From assembly GCA_050951365.1 (NCBI GenBank), contig JBMNIX010000001.1, positions 1-64,000 on the forward strand: a DNA stretch of 64,000 nt, written 5' to 3'. Of the stretch, positions 1 to 8,404 are shown in pieces. Positions within the stretch are counted from its first letter, which is position 1. Every line of letters begins with the position of its first letter. Below the pieces are notes generated by a model, which was given only the letters and a program-made list of their open reading frames with translations, had not been told where the DNA came from and searched no databases. Both the position numbers and the translations under genes were made by a program. This DNA comes from JAAYHG01 sp012735455 (lineage in GTDB: Bacteria; Bacillota; DTU030; DUMP01).

Positions 1-41
1 CGGCCGAGCCTGAGGACTGCGACTTGGAGCCCATAGGACGA

Positions 42-638
42 TTAGACAGTCGTGCAGTAATAAGGTTCATAGCTCCCCAAGAGGAACCCAAGGCTGACAA
101 ATGCTCCGGGGGGTAGAATCATAACAACAGCTGGCTCGAAACCTTCCGGCATCACTGGAAGGCCAAACCAGGTCCCGGCGCCGAGAATCTCGCGGATACT
201 AGCCAGAATAATAAGCGCCAGCGTAAAACCTGTCCCCATCCCCAAGCCATCCATGATGGACAGCGGCACTGTGTTCCTCGAGGCAAAGGCCTCTGCACGA
301 CCAAGAATGATACAGTTGACCACAATAAGCGGAATAAACAAACCCAGGGTAGCATGAATATCAGGCTGGAAAGCTGCCAACACCAAATCCGCAATGGTTG
401 TGAAAGTGGCGATAACAACAATAAAAAAGGGAATGCGCACCTGCGCTGGCGTAACATTACGCAGAAGGGATATCAAAATATTGGATGCTGTTAGTACGAA
501 AATTACAGCTACGCCCATCCAAAAACCATTGACAACAGCTGTAGTTACCGCCAGCACCGGACACATGCCAATTACCAAGCGTAAGGTCGGGTTTTCGTTT
601 ATGACACCATTGAAAAAGGTACTCACCATTCTACCCAT
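42..638 (-). CDS. rnfE: Rnf complex membrane subunit RnfE (3' end apparently frameshifted)
   Basis: Integral membrane subunit of the Rnf ferredoxin:NAD+ oxidoreductase, which couples electron transfer to ion pumping. The protein has about six hydrophobic segments and the family motifs NGVINENP near the N terminus, NCIILGRAEAFAS in the middle and LPPGAF near the end. The ATG at 638 is chosen because GGAGGAG lies 8 bases upstream; the open frame extends further to 659. The last fifteen residues do not look like RnfE. In the +1 frame from about position 74 an uninterrupted tail beginning MNLITARL continues to the window edge and resembles a normal RnfE end, so the gene probably has an extra base there. 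It follows rnfD with an 18-base overlap-free junction and no rnfG in between. Confidence 0.85.
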   Translation of the reverse strand: MGRMVSTFFNGVINENPTLRLVIGMCPVLAVTTAVVNGFWMGVAVIFVLTASNILISLLRNVTPAQVRIPFFIVVIATFTTIADLVLAAFQPDIHATLGLFIPLIVVNCIILGRAEAFASRNTVPLSIMDGLGMGTGFTLALIILASIREILGAGTWFGLPVMPEGFEPAVVMILPPGAFVSLGFLLGSYEPYYCTTV

Positions 639-655
639 AACCCTTACTCCTCCTC

Positions 656-1634
656 TCACACACGCGCGCGGGCAGTACCGTACACCCGCGGCTGCGTCCA
701 GCGGTCAAGGAAAGGCACAACTAGGTTCATCAAGAGAATTGAGTAGGACACACCCTCGGGGTATCCGCCCCAGAGGCGAATCAAGACTGTGATGAACCCA
801 CAGCCGATCCCGAAAATTAGCCTGCCTCTTGAAGTGATGGGTGAGGTAACGTAGTCCGTTGCCATAAAAAAGGCACCTAGGATAAGTCCGCCCGCCAAAA
901 CATGGTAAAGCGGGTCACCGGTGAAGAGTCCCGTCTCTACCACCAAACATCCAGGTTAGGAGAGCCACAGTACCTATAAACCCGGCAGGAATACGCCAGT
1001 CAATTACCTTTTGCCACAGAAGATAAGCTGCCCCGACCAGCAGCGCCAAGGCTGAAGTCTCACCCAGGACACCGCTCACATTGCCAATGAAAAGACCCAG
1101 ATAAGTCGGCAATGTGCCTGAAGCCGTTCCATCGAGGATGGCCAGCGGTGTGGCGCCAGTCATCGTGTCTAGCGGAAGTGGCAGTTGGCCGGTCATGTGC
1201 GTGGGCCAAGCCGCCAAGAGAAAGGCACGTGACGCTAAAGCCGGGTTGACAAAGTTAGCCCCTAGCCCACCAAAGACCTGTTTCACCACAGCGATGGCAA
1301 AGGCAGAACCTACCGCTACCATCCACCAGGGCGCATTGGCCGGAACGTTAAAAGCCAGCAACAACCCAGTAAGTGCAGCACTGCCATCGGCAATAGTCAC
1401 TTCCCTACTCAGACTTTTTTCCACCAAGGCCTCTGTCAGTACCGCAGTCACCACGCCGGTGATAATAAGACACAGGGAACGCATACCAAAGAAGTATACG
1501 CTTACAGCTGTGGCTGGCAGGAGGGCAATGATTACCTGCCACATCAGCCTATCCACCGTCTCCCCCGCACGAATATGCGGGGAAGAAGCAACAACCAATT
1601 TCTCCAGGCTGGGCATAGCCTTCTTTTCCTCCAT
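656..1634 (-). pseudogene. rnfD: rnfD, Rnf membrane flavoprotein subunit, split by a +1 frameshift
   Basis: Polytopic subunit of the Rnf complex. The N-terminal part (start ATG at 1634, preceded by GGGGGGATAGGGG) contains the motif TMTGATPL, the usual covalent FMN attachment site in this family. This frame closes at 915. The rest of the protein, starting ETGLFTGDP and ending near 656, is in the +1 frame; joining the two at about position 938 by dropping one A gives a continuous protein of about 325 residues, the family's normal length. The fault may be real gene decay, a sequencing error or, less likely, recoding. The downstream gene is rnfE; rnfG is absent. Confidence 0.85.
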
Positions 1635-1647
1635 TCCCCTATCCCCC

Positions 1648-2962
1648 CTACTTGCGGCGCCGCCGCGCAATAACCTCGGCCTTGCCCAAACGCAAGGCCG
1701 GTACTAGGTGCCGTTTGGACGGGCAGGCGTAAGCACAGGACCCGCACTCGATACAATCGACAATGTGGTGCTCCTCGGCCCGGTCCCACATTTCCTTGCG
1801 GCTGAACTGGTCAAGGAAGGTCGGCACCAGTCCGATGGGACAGGCGTCCACACAGCGGCCACAGCGAATACAAGGCTTCTCCGGCGGTATTTCCGCCTCA
1901 GTCGGAGTGAGCACCAAAATACCAGAAGTACCCTTGATCACCGGCACTTCCGCAGAGGGAAGAGCGACACCCATCATAGGCCCACCGGAGATCAGCTTGC
2001 CTACTTCTCCTTCGAGGCCACACTGGAGCAGTAGCTCACTGAAGAGAGTACCTATCCTCACCCTCAGGTTGGCAGGGTTCATTAGCGCTGCCCCGCCTGT
2101 CACTGTTACCACACGCTCCACTAAGGGACGCCCTGTCAAGATCGCAGTGGCCAGCGCATGAGTTGTCCCAACATTCTGCACCAGTGCCCCTGCGTCTACC
2201 GGCAGGCCACCCGAGGGGACCTGACGACCGCGTACAGCTTCGATGAGCTGTTTTTCACTACCTTGCGGGTATTTACAGACAAGCTTAACCACCTCAATAC
2301 GGTCGTCACCGGAGGCAGCAGCCTGAAGCGCCGCTATGGCATCCGGTTTGTTGCTCTCGATTCCAATAAAGCCGTGATCAGCACCTGTCACCTTGAGCCA
2401 GGCCTGAAGCCCCAAGACTATCTTTTCTGGCTCTTCCACCATAAGCCTGTGATCACAGGTGAGAAAGGGCTCGCACTCAGCTCCCGTTGATGATTACCGC
2501 ATCAAAGGCCTTCCCCGGTGGCGGCGAAACCTTCACGTGGGTCGGAAACATAGCCCCACCCATACCCACAAGGCCTGCCTCGCGGATCACTGCCTTAAGG
2601 TCATCTCCGGTCATGACCTCAAGGTCTTGTGCTTCTGTCTCCACCCAAGTGTCAGCACCATCGGATTCAATTACAACACAAGGCACCTCACGGCCGGTGG
2701 GGATCAACCGTGTTTCTATACCCACAACCTTGCCCGAGACGCTGGCATGCACCGGGGCTGAAACAAAACTCTGGCTCTCACCGATCTTCTGCCCGGCAAG
2801 GACACTGTCGCCCTTCTTCACCAGCGGTTCACACGGTGCACCACCCTGTGCGAGGGGAATAACCACTCGCCCAGGGAGAGGTGCTACCTGGATATGGCTG
2901 GATGCCGTTCTATCCTTGGACGGATCCGGATGCACCCCGCCCCGAAAACTCCTAAGCTCCAT
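1648..2962 (-). pseudogene. rnfC: rnfC, Rnf NADH/flavin and Fe-S subunit, split by a +1 frameshift
   Basis: Peripheral RnfC subunit, which carries NADH/FMN-binding and two [4Fe-4S] clusters. The N-terminal piece (2962 to 2477) includes the barrel-sandwich start and GLVGMGGAMFPTHVK. The C-terminal piece, read to 1648, carries the two cluster motifs CIRCGRCVDACP and CIECGSCAYACP. The first frame ends with VIINGS and a TGA, where family members read INGAECEP; that sequence is present one frame over, so a single extra A at about 2482 accounts for the break. Removing it restores about 437 residues, the usual length. The start has GGGGTG upstream. The C terminus abuts rnfD. Confidence 0.88.
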
Positions 2963-3241
2963 TTCGTCTCTTTCACCCCTTCAGACGATAAAATGTTCTT
3001 ATAGCCCACGCAAACTCCGTATACTTCGCCATCTTTGCACGTAAATCCTCTAAGTCCTAAGACAAAATGCTTTGCACCCATCTGCCGGGAACTGCTAGAC
3101 ATTGTCCATTATAACACAAAATTCTCCGCCCTGACTATCAGTCTTGCCCCCATTTTCCGCCAAGTATGACAATGCTTGACATAAAAAAAGACCGACCAAG
3201 GCCATTGGATGACGGTCCTGTCGTAACACTCCGTACAAAAC
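2963..3241. other. Intergenic region between hydA and rnfC
   Basis: No convincing gene lies here. The stretch holds the candidate rnf promoter (3108-3137) and the trailing side of the hydrogenase-operon terminator. A short minus-strand open frame (2884-3102) overlaps rnfC in another frame and has no ribosome site, so it is not called. Confidence 0.6.
3108..3137 (-). promoter_or_regulatory. Candidate sigma-A-type promoter for rnfC
   Basis: Read on the minus strand, a perfect TATAAT (3113-3108) is preceded after 18 bases by TAGTCA (3137-3132), four of six matches to TTGACA. It lies about 145 bases upstream of the rnfC start and downstream of the hydrogenase-operon terminator, so rnf is probably transcribed separately from the hydrogenase genes. 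Confidence 0.5.
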
Positions 3242-3276
3242 CTGGGCCCCCCGTACTTACTCGCCGGGGGGCCCAG
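3242..3276 (-). terminator. Terminator of the hydrogenase operon
   Basis: A perfect 12-bp inverted repeat (arms 3242-3253 and 3265-3276, very GC-rich) with an 11-base loop lies 40 bases after the hydA stop codon. On the minus strand it is followed by GGTTTTG, a short T run. Confidence 0.75.
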
Positions 3277-3316
3277 TAAACAAGTTGATTCTTAGCTCAG
3301 TTAGTTTTGTGGCTAA

Positions 3317-5041
3317 CTAGAATCTCGGCCGGGGGGTGTAGTGTGTATGCAGGAGTTCATGGGATTTCTCTGAGAGGGGTTTTCCTAAGAACTCTTGATA
3401 GAGGGTAACCACCGCCGGGTTTTCATGGGATTTGCGCATGGGCATGGACGCATCCACTTCATAAATGGCCTTGATACGAGCTGCACGCTTCTCACGATCC
3501 ACCGGTATGGGTTGCCCACCACCGCCGATGCACCCACCTGGGCAGCACATGATCTCTACGAACTGCCAATCGCCTTCTCCGGCCTTGATCCTCTCCAGGA
3601 CCTTCTTAGCATTGGCCAAACCATGAGCAACCGCCACTTTGACAGTCTTTCCGTTCAGGTCAACGGACGCCTCTTTCACGCCCTCCAAACCACGCACCTC
3701 GGTAAAGTCGAGGTTTTCTAAGGTCTCGCCGGTTACAACCTCATAGACCGTCCGCAGAGCCGCCTCCATTACACCACCTGTAGCGCCGAAAATTGCCCCG
3801 GCACCGGTGGAAATGCCCAAGGGAGCGTCGTACTCCTCATCAGGTAAAGTGGCGAAGTCTATCCCGGCCTCCTTGAACATACGAGCCAGCTCACGCGTAG
3901 TAAGCACGGCATCCACATCAGCCACACCGCTGGCCGTCATTTCCGGACGCTGCGCCTCAAACTTCTTGGCAGTGCAGGGCATGATGGATACCACGTAGAT
4001 ATCTTCGGGCTTAAGACCCATCTTCTCGGCATAATAGGTCTTGGCCACTGCACCAAACATCTGTTGCGGAGATTTGCAGGTGGAAAGGTGTGGCAGAAGG
4101 TCCGGATAGAAGTGTTCACAGAACTTGATCCAACCAGGGCTACAGGATGTGATGAGAGGGAGAGTTCCCCCACTATTGAGCCGTTCCAGCAGCTCGTGAC
4201 CCTCTTCTATTATGGTCAGGTCTGCTGAAAAATCCGTGTCGAACACCCGGTCAAAACCGAGCCGCCTGAGCCCGGCTACCATCTTGCCAGTGGCAATGGT
4301 GCCAACCGGCATCCCAAGGGCCTCGGCTACTGACACACGCACTGCAGGAGCCGTCTGTACTATGACATGCTTGTTCGGATCACCCAGGGCGTCCCAGACT
4401 TCATCCACGTAGCTTTTTTCCGTAATAGCACCAGTGGGGCATACTGTAGTACACTGCCCGCAATTCACACAGGCCACCTCAGCCAGACCCCGATCAAACA
4501 GAGGAAGCACCATGGTATCCCAACCGCGGCCCACGTATCCTAAGGCCGCAACCTCCTGAACCTCTCCACACATGCGCACACAACGACCGCAGAGTATACA
4601 TTTTTCCGGGTCACGCACTATGGCAGGGCTTGAGGCATCCTTCGCGGCACTCCGCTTCGGGCCCTGGTAGCGCACTTCGCGCACACCCAGGTCATGCGCC
4701 AAAGTCTGTAGCTCGCAGTTTCCGTTACGCTCACAGGTTAAGCAATCATTAGGGTGATTGGCCAATAGCAACTCAAGTGCTGTACGGCGTGCTTCACGCA
4801 CGAAAGGCGTATTTGTCTTGACCTCCATACCATCTGCCGCAGGTGCTACACAAGAAGCCACGAGGGTCTTAGCCCCTTTGACTTCTACCACACAAAGGCG
4901 GCAGGCACCTTCCGGCCTTAGTTCGGGGTGATAGCAGAGGGTAGGTACTTTAATACCGGCAGCCTGTATGGCATCGAGCACTGTTTTCCCTTTCTCCACC
5001 TGCACCGTTTGACCATCAACGGTTAAGGTAATATATTCCAT
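3317..5041 (-). CDS. hydA: NAD-linked [FeFe] hydrogenase catalytic subunit (HydA/HndD type)
   Basis: Large subunit of a cytoplasmic, NAD(P)-linked, probably electron-bifurcating hydrogenase. Domains in order: a plant-type [2Fe-2S] domain (C36, C47, C50, C64), a His-ligated [4Fe-4S] domain (H96, C100, C103, C109), two [4Fe-4S] motifs (C148-C158 and C191-C201), then the H-cluster domain with L1 TSCSPGW (298-304), L2 MPCTAKKFE (from 354) and L3 EIMCCPGGCIGGGG (from 497). In L1 the second cysteine of the classic TSCCPGW is serine. At 574 residues it matches the HndD class and ends at the short family tail. It is the last gene of the operon; HndC-, HndB- and HndA-type partners lie just upstream. 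H-cluster assembly would need the HydE and HydF encoded at 15005-17336, plus HydG from elsewhere. Confidence 0.95.
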   Translation of the reverse strand: MEYITLTVDGQTVQVEKGKTVLDAIQAAGIKVPTLCYHPELRPEGACRLCVVEVKGAKTLVASCVAPAADGMEVKTNTPFVREARRTALELLLANHPNDCLTCERNGNCELQTLAHDLGVREVRYQGPKRSAAKDASSPAIVRDPEKCILCGRCVRMCGEVQEVAALGYVGRGWDTMVLPLFDRGLAEVACVNCGQCTTVCPTGAITEKSYVDEVWDALGDPNKHVIVQTAPAVRVSVAEALGMPVGTIATGKMVAGLRRLGFDRVFDTDFSADLTIIEEGHELLERLNSGGTLPLITSCSPGWIKFCEHFYPDLLPHLSTCKSPQQMFGAVAKTYYAEKMGLKPEDIYVVSIMPCTAKKFEAQRPEMTASGVADVDAVLTTRELARMFKEAGIDFATLPDEEYDAPLGISTGAGAIFGATGGVMEAALRTVYEVVTGETLENLDFTEVRGLEGVKEASVDLNGKTVKVAVAHGLANAKKVLERIKAGEGDWQFVEIMCCPGGCIGGGGQPIPVDREKRAARIKAIYEVDASMPMRKSHENPAVVTLYQEFLGKPLSEKSHELLHTHYTPRPRF

Positions 5042-5116
5042 ACCTCATACTCCTTCTCTGGCTTTGTTCGGCCACGCCAATGTCCGAAGGACTAAGCGAC
5101 ACTCCGCGTTGGGACC

Positions 5117-6910
5117 CTATCCCAGGGTAATGGCACCAAAGCGGCATTTCTCCATGCAGGCCCCGCACTTGATACATTTTTCGGTATCAATGACGTGGGG
5201 CTTCTTGATCTCACCACTGATGGCACCTACCGGGCACACCTTGGCGCAGGCCGTACAGCCGCGGCAAAGCTCCGGCTGGATGCTGTAAGTGAGTAGGTTT
5301 GTGCAGACGCCAGCTGGACACTTCTTATCCTGTATGTGGGCCACATACTCGTCTCGGAAGTACCGCAAGGTGGAAAGAATGGGGTTAGGCGCGGTCTGCC
5401 CTAGACCACAGAGAGCGGTATTCTTGATCACCAAGGCGGTCCGCTCCAGGAGTTCCAGATCCTCCATCTTACCTTCGCCGTTGGCAATCCGGTCCAGGAC
5501 CTCCAGCATACGTTTAATGCCTTCGCGGCACGGAGTACACTTACCGCACGACTCAGCACGGGTAAAGCTGAGGAAGAAACGCGCCACGTCAACTATACAG
5601 GTATCCTCATCCATGACAACGAGGCCGCCTGAACCAACAATTGCCCCTGCTGCCGTCAACGACTCATAATCTACCGAAAGGTCGAGTTGGCTCTCCGGCA
5701 AGCAGCCGCCCGAAGGCCCACCGATCTGAACAGCCTTGAATTTCTTGCCATTGGGAACGCCGCCGCCAATCTCGAAAATAATATCCCGCAGGGTGATACC
5801 CATGGGTACTTCCACTAAGCCGGTGTTTTGGACCTTGCCAGTAAGGGCAAAGACCTTGGTTCCCTTGCTCTTTTCTGTCCCCATGGAGGCAAACCACTCG
5901 CCGCCCCGCCGGATAATGTCCGGTATATTGGCCCAGGTTTCCACATTATTGATGTTGGTGGGTTTGCCCCAGAGACCTGAGTTCGCAGGGAAGGGTGGCC
6001 GTGGCCGCGGCATGCCGCGCTCGCCCATGATGGAAGCCATGAGTGCCGTTTCCTCGCCGCAGACAAAGGCCCCTGCACCCTCTTTCAAGTGCAAATGGAA
6101 GGAGAAGTCCGTACCCAGGATGTTGTCTCCCAGGAGACCTGCCTCTTCTGCCTGTTTCATGGCCAGCTTAAGCCGTTTTACTGCCAGCGGATACTCAGCC
6201 CGGCAATAAATGTAGCCCTCGCTGGCACCGATGGCGTAAGCGCCGATGAGCATGCCCTCGATCAGGCGGTGCGGATCGCCTTCAAGCACGCTCCGGTCCA
6301 TGAAAGCTCCAGGGTCACCCTCGTCGGCGTTACAAACGACATACTTTGGTTCCCCTGGTGCATTGCGGCAGAAACTCCACTTGAGCCCAGTGGGGAAACC
6401 TGCGCCACCACGACCCCGTAGCCCTGATTTCTTCACCTCTTCAATGACTTCTTCTGGTGTCATCTCGCCAAGACATTTTGCCAACGCGGCATAGCCATCG
6501 CGGGCGATATACTCCTCCAGGACCTCCGGGTTAATGTAACCACAGTTGGAAAGTACTACACGGTGTTGTTTCTTATAAAAGGGCAGATCGCCGTAGTGGG
6601 GCACCTGCTCCTCGGTCATGGGCTCCTTGTACAGCAGGCGCTGCACAATACGTCCCTTGAGGAGGTGCTCACTGACAATCTCCGCGGCATCATCAGGTTG
6701 AACGTGGGTATACATGGTGCCCTCAGGGTAGACAATCACCAGCGGCCCCATCTCACATAGGCCGTGGCACCCTGTGATCACCAATTTCACTTCGTTTTCT
6801 AAGTTATTAGCTTGGATCTCCCTTTCCAACCTGGCCCTAATCTCCTGCGATCCGCCTGAGGTACAACCGGTACCGCCGCAGACCAGAACGTGGGCCCGGA
6901 ACAGCTGCAT
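5117..6910 (-). CDS. hydB: NADH-binding flavo-Fe-S subunit of the hydrogenase (HydB/HndC, NuoF-like)
   Basis: Diaphorase subunit that exchanges electrons between NAD(P)H and the hydrogenase. An N-terminal thioredoxin-like [2Fe-2S] domain (C11, C16, C48, C52) is followed by the NuoF core with the NADH/FMN motif GRGGAGFPTGLKW (about 166-178), the [4Fe-4S] motif ESCGKCTPCREG (about 470), and a C-terminal ferredoxin domain with two [4Fe-4S] motifs, CRGCTACAKVCP and CIKCGACMEKCR. The 597-residue length fits HydB/HndC rather than NuoF of complex I. It lies 75 bases upstream of hydA and 42 bases downstream of the HndB-like gene. Known relatives are FMN-containing partners of bifurcating hydrogenases; bifurcation here is inferred. 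Confidence 0.95.
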   Translation of the reverse strand: MQLFRAHVLVCGGTGCTSGGSQEIRARLEREIQANNLENEVKLVITGCHGLCEMGPLVIVYPEGTMYTHVQPDDAAEIVSEHLLKGRIVQRLLYKEPMTEEQVPHYGDLPFYKKQHRVVLSNCGYINPEVLEEYIARDGYAALAKCLGEMTPEEVIEEVKKSGLRGRGGAGFPTGLKWSFCRNAPGEPKYVVCNADEGDPGAFMDRSVLEGDPHRLIEGMLIGAYAIGASEGYIYCRAEYPLAVKRLKLAMKQAEEAGLLGDNILGTDFSFHLHLKEGAGAFVCGEETALMASIMGERGMPRPRPPFPANSGLWGKPTNINNVETWANIPDIIRRGGEWFASMGTEKSKGTKVFALTGKVQNTGLVEVPMGITLRDIIFEIGGGVPNGKKFKAVQIGGPSGGCLPESQLDLSVDYESLTAAGAIVGSGGLVVMDEDTCIVDVARFFLSFTRAESCGKCTPCREGIKRMLEVLDRIANGEGKMEDLELLERTALVIKNTALCGLGQTAPNPILSTLRYFRDEYVAHIQDKKCPAGVCTNLLTYSIQPELCRGCTACAKVCPVGAISGEIKKPHVIDTEKCIKCGACMEKCRFGAITLG

Positions 6911-6952
6911 AACCTAAACCTCCTTTTGCCCTAGTACCTTTCTGGTACTCGC

Positions 6953-7318
6953 TTAACCAATTTTGCCGACCACTAATTCTTCTACTATCCGGCCATTTAC
7001 CACGTGTTCACTAATAATTCGCGGCACGTCCCCCGGCTTCACATTACCGTAGGTGATTCGTTTTTCTCCAGGTCGCACCACATCCACCAACGGTTCTCTC
7101 TGGCACATTCCGATGCAGCCGGTTTGCAACACAGTGACCCTAAGGTTGCGTTTGGCCAATTCCGAAAGGATGGCTGTCATTACCTCCCGGGCGCCAGCGG
7201 CGATACCACAGGTCCCCATCCCAACAATGATCTGCGTCTCGCCACCGTGACGACCTTCGAGTTCCTGCTTTGTTTCTTCGCGCAGACGCCGAAGGTCATC
7301 CAGGTTTTTTATCACCAT
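6953..7318 (-). CDS. hndB: Thioredoxin-like [2Fe-2S] ferredoxin subunit (HndB-like)
   Basis: Small electron-transfer subunit of 121 residues with the thioredoxin-like [2Fe-2S] fold. Candidate ligands are in MGTCGIAAGA near residue 36 and QTGCIGMCQREP near residue 88. The ATG at 7318 has GGAGG 8 bases upstream, which fixes the start even though it overlaps the end of the preceding ATPase gene by 23 bases. The overlap suggests translational coupling. HndB homologues accompany HndA, HndC and HndD in NADP-reducing hydrogenases, the same company as here. Confidence 0.9.
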   Translation of the reverse strand: MVIKNLDDLRRLREETKQELEGRHGGETQIIVGMGTCGIAAGAREVMTAILSELAKRNLRVTVLQTGCIGMCQREPLVDVVRPGEKRITYGNVKPGDVPRIISEHVVNGRIVEELVVGKIG

Positions 7319-7868
7319 CTATTGCACCTCCGTATAGGTTGGTGAGCGCTTCCTGCAGGTAGTCCTGCAGAAAGATCAAAACCTTTGGGTTCGTAAGCGG
7401 TATCTCTCCCAGTTCTTTCCGCACCTCACCGGCACTGAAGCTAAACTCCCGGCCATCAACAGAATGGCTGTAGCTTAGGTTGCACTCGGGTGCTCCGGCC
7501 AGGATGGTGACTAAAGTAGCTGGTATGTTACCCAGCGGAGGCCGATCCCAATGGTTAAGCCTAAACGTGGCTTCAATCCTAGTACCTTTTCCCGGCTCAG
7601 ACTCTATCTTGAGATCCCCATCGCAAAGCCGCGCGTTCATGGCCAAAAGCGGCAGACCCAGGCCTACACGGCGCGTGGTACGGGTGGTGGTAAAGGGATC
7701 GGTAACCCTTTGAACGAACTCAGGTTCCATACCGCATCCATTATCAGCTAAACCGATAGTTAAACAGTCGTTTTTCTTGTCTTCTCTAACCCAGATACTA
7801 AGATCGCTAGCACCAGCAGCGAGCGAATTTTGAGCTAGATCCAAAAGATGGAGTGCCAGCTCTTCCAT
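7296..7868 (-). CDS. Stand-alone histidine-kinase-like ATPase in the hydrogenase operon
   Basis: A 190-residue protein consisting of a GHKL ATPase domain with N-box LAQNSLAAGA (about residues 11-20), G1 box DNGCGM (about 43-48) and G2 box VGLGLPLLAMNA (about 68-79), plus about 80 C-terminal residues of unclear fold. There is no dimerisation/phosphoacceptor domain and no sensor domain of its own, so it is not a complete histidine kinase. It lies between the NuoE-like and HndB-like genes. Its position suggests that it signals or regulates in response to the hydrogenase, but the sequence does not identify a substrate. Confidence 0.85.
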   Translation of the reverse strand: MEELALHLLDLAQNSLAAGASDLSIWVREDKKNDCLTIGLADNGCGMEPEFVQRVTDPFTTTRTTRRVGLGLPLLAMNARLCDGDLKIESEPGKGTRIEATFRLNHWDRPPLGNIPATLVTILAGAPECNLSYSHSVDGREFSFSAGEVRKELGEIPLTNPKVLIFLQDYLQEALTNLYGGAIDGDKKPG

Positions 7869-7879
7869 GGCGCCGGACC

Positions 7880-8362
7880 TTACTCATAGGCGGCCAAAAT
7901 CTCCGCCACCTTATCTGGGGTCAGACGGCCGTGGGTATCATCGTTCACCATCATCACCGGAGCCAGCCCACAGCAACCAAGGCAGGCCACAGGCTCTATT
8001 GTGAAGCGCAGATCTTCAGTGGTTTCCCCAGGCTTAATACCCAATTCCTTCTCCACCGCAGCCAGGATTTTGGCAGCGCCACGCACGTGACAGGCTGTTC
8101 CCTGACATACGCGCACCACATGGCGACCACGGGGTTTGAGATGAAACTGAGCATAAAAGGTAGCCACACCGTAAACGGACGTGGCGGGAATGCCAAGCGC
8201 TTCCGCTATCCGTACAATGGCATCTTCAAAAATATAGCCGTAGGCTGCCTGAACCTCCTGTAGGACAGGAATCAGCGCGCCTCTTTGCCCGGCATAACGA
8301 GCCAGTATTTCTTCCAACTCCGGGTACTGCGGACCACTGTTGCCGCAGGCGCATCCACTCAT
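7880..8362 (-). CDS. hydC: NuoE-like [2Fe-2S] subunit of the hydrogenase (HydC/HndA)
   Basis: Thioredoxin-like [2Fe-2S] protein of the 24-kDa complex I family, 160 residues from the ATG at 8362. Cluster ligands are in CQGTACHVRGA and CLGCCGLAPVM. An in-frame extension to 8398 is possible, but the internal ATG is preceded by AGGAGGAACG at a good distance and gives the cysteine-rich start MSGCACG common in this family. It supplies the third core subunit of the trimeric hydrogenase together with hydB and hydA. The PHP gene ends 42 bases upstream and the ATPase gene starts 11 bases downstream. Confidence 0.93.
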   Translation of the reverse strand: MSGCACGNSGPQYPELEEILARYAGQRGALIPVLQEVQAAYGYIFEDAIVRIAEALGIPATSVYGVATFYAQFHLKPRGRHVVRVCQGTACHVRGAAKILAAVEKELGIKPGETTEDLRFTIEPVACLGCCGLAPVMMVNDDTHGRLTPDKVAEILAAYE

Positions 8363-8404
8363 GCAGCGTTCCTCCTTCTTGAACTCTTGCGGTACCACCG
8401 AACA

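Noticed and set aside
1..41. Start of rnfA after rnfE
   Set aside because: The minus-strand translation does not match RnfA in any frame; the open frame is better explained as a shifted rnfE tail.
1114..1707. Long plus-strand frame opposite rnfD and rnfC
   Set aside because: Shadow of the minus-strand coding region; composition and lack of a ribosome site do not support a gene. Similar shadows exist opposite hydB, typA, plsY and the FGGY kinase.
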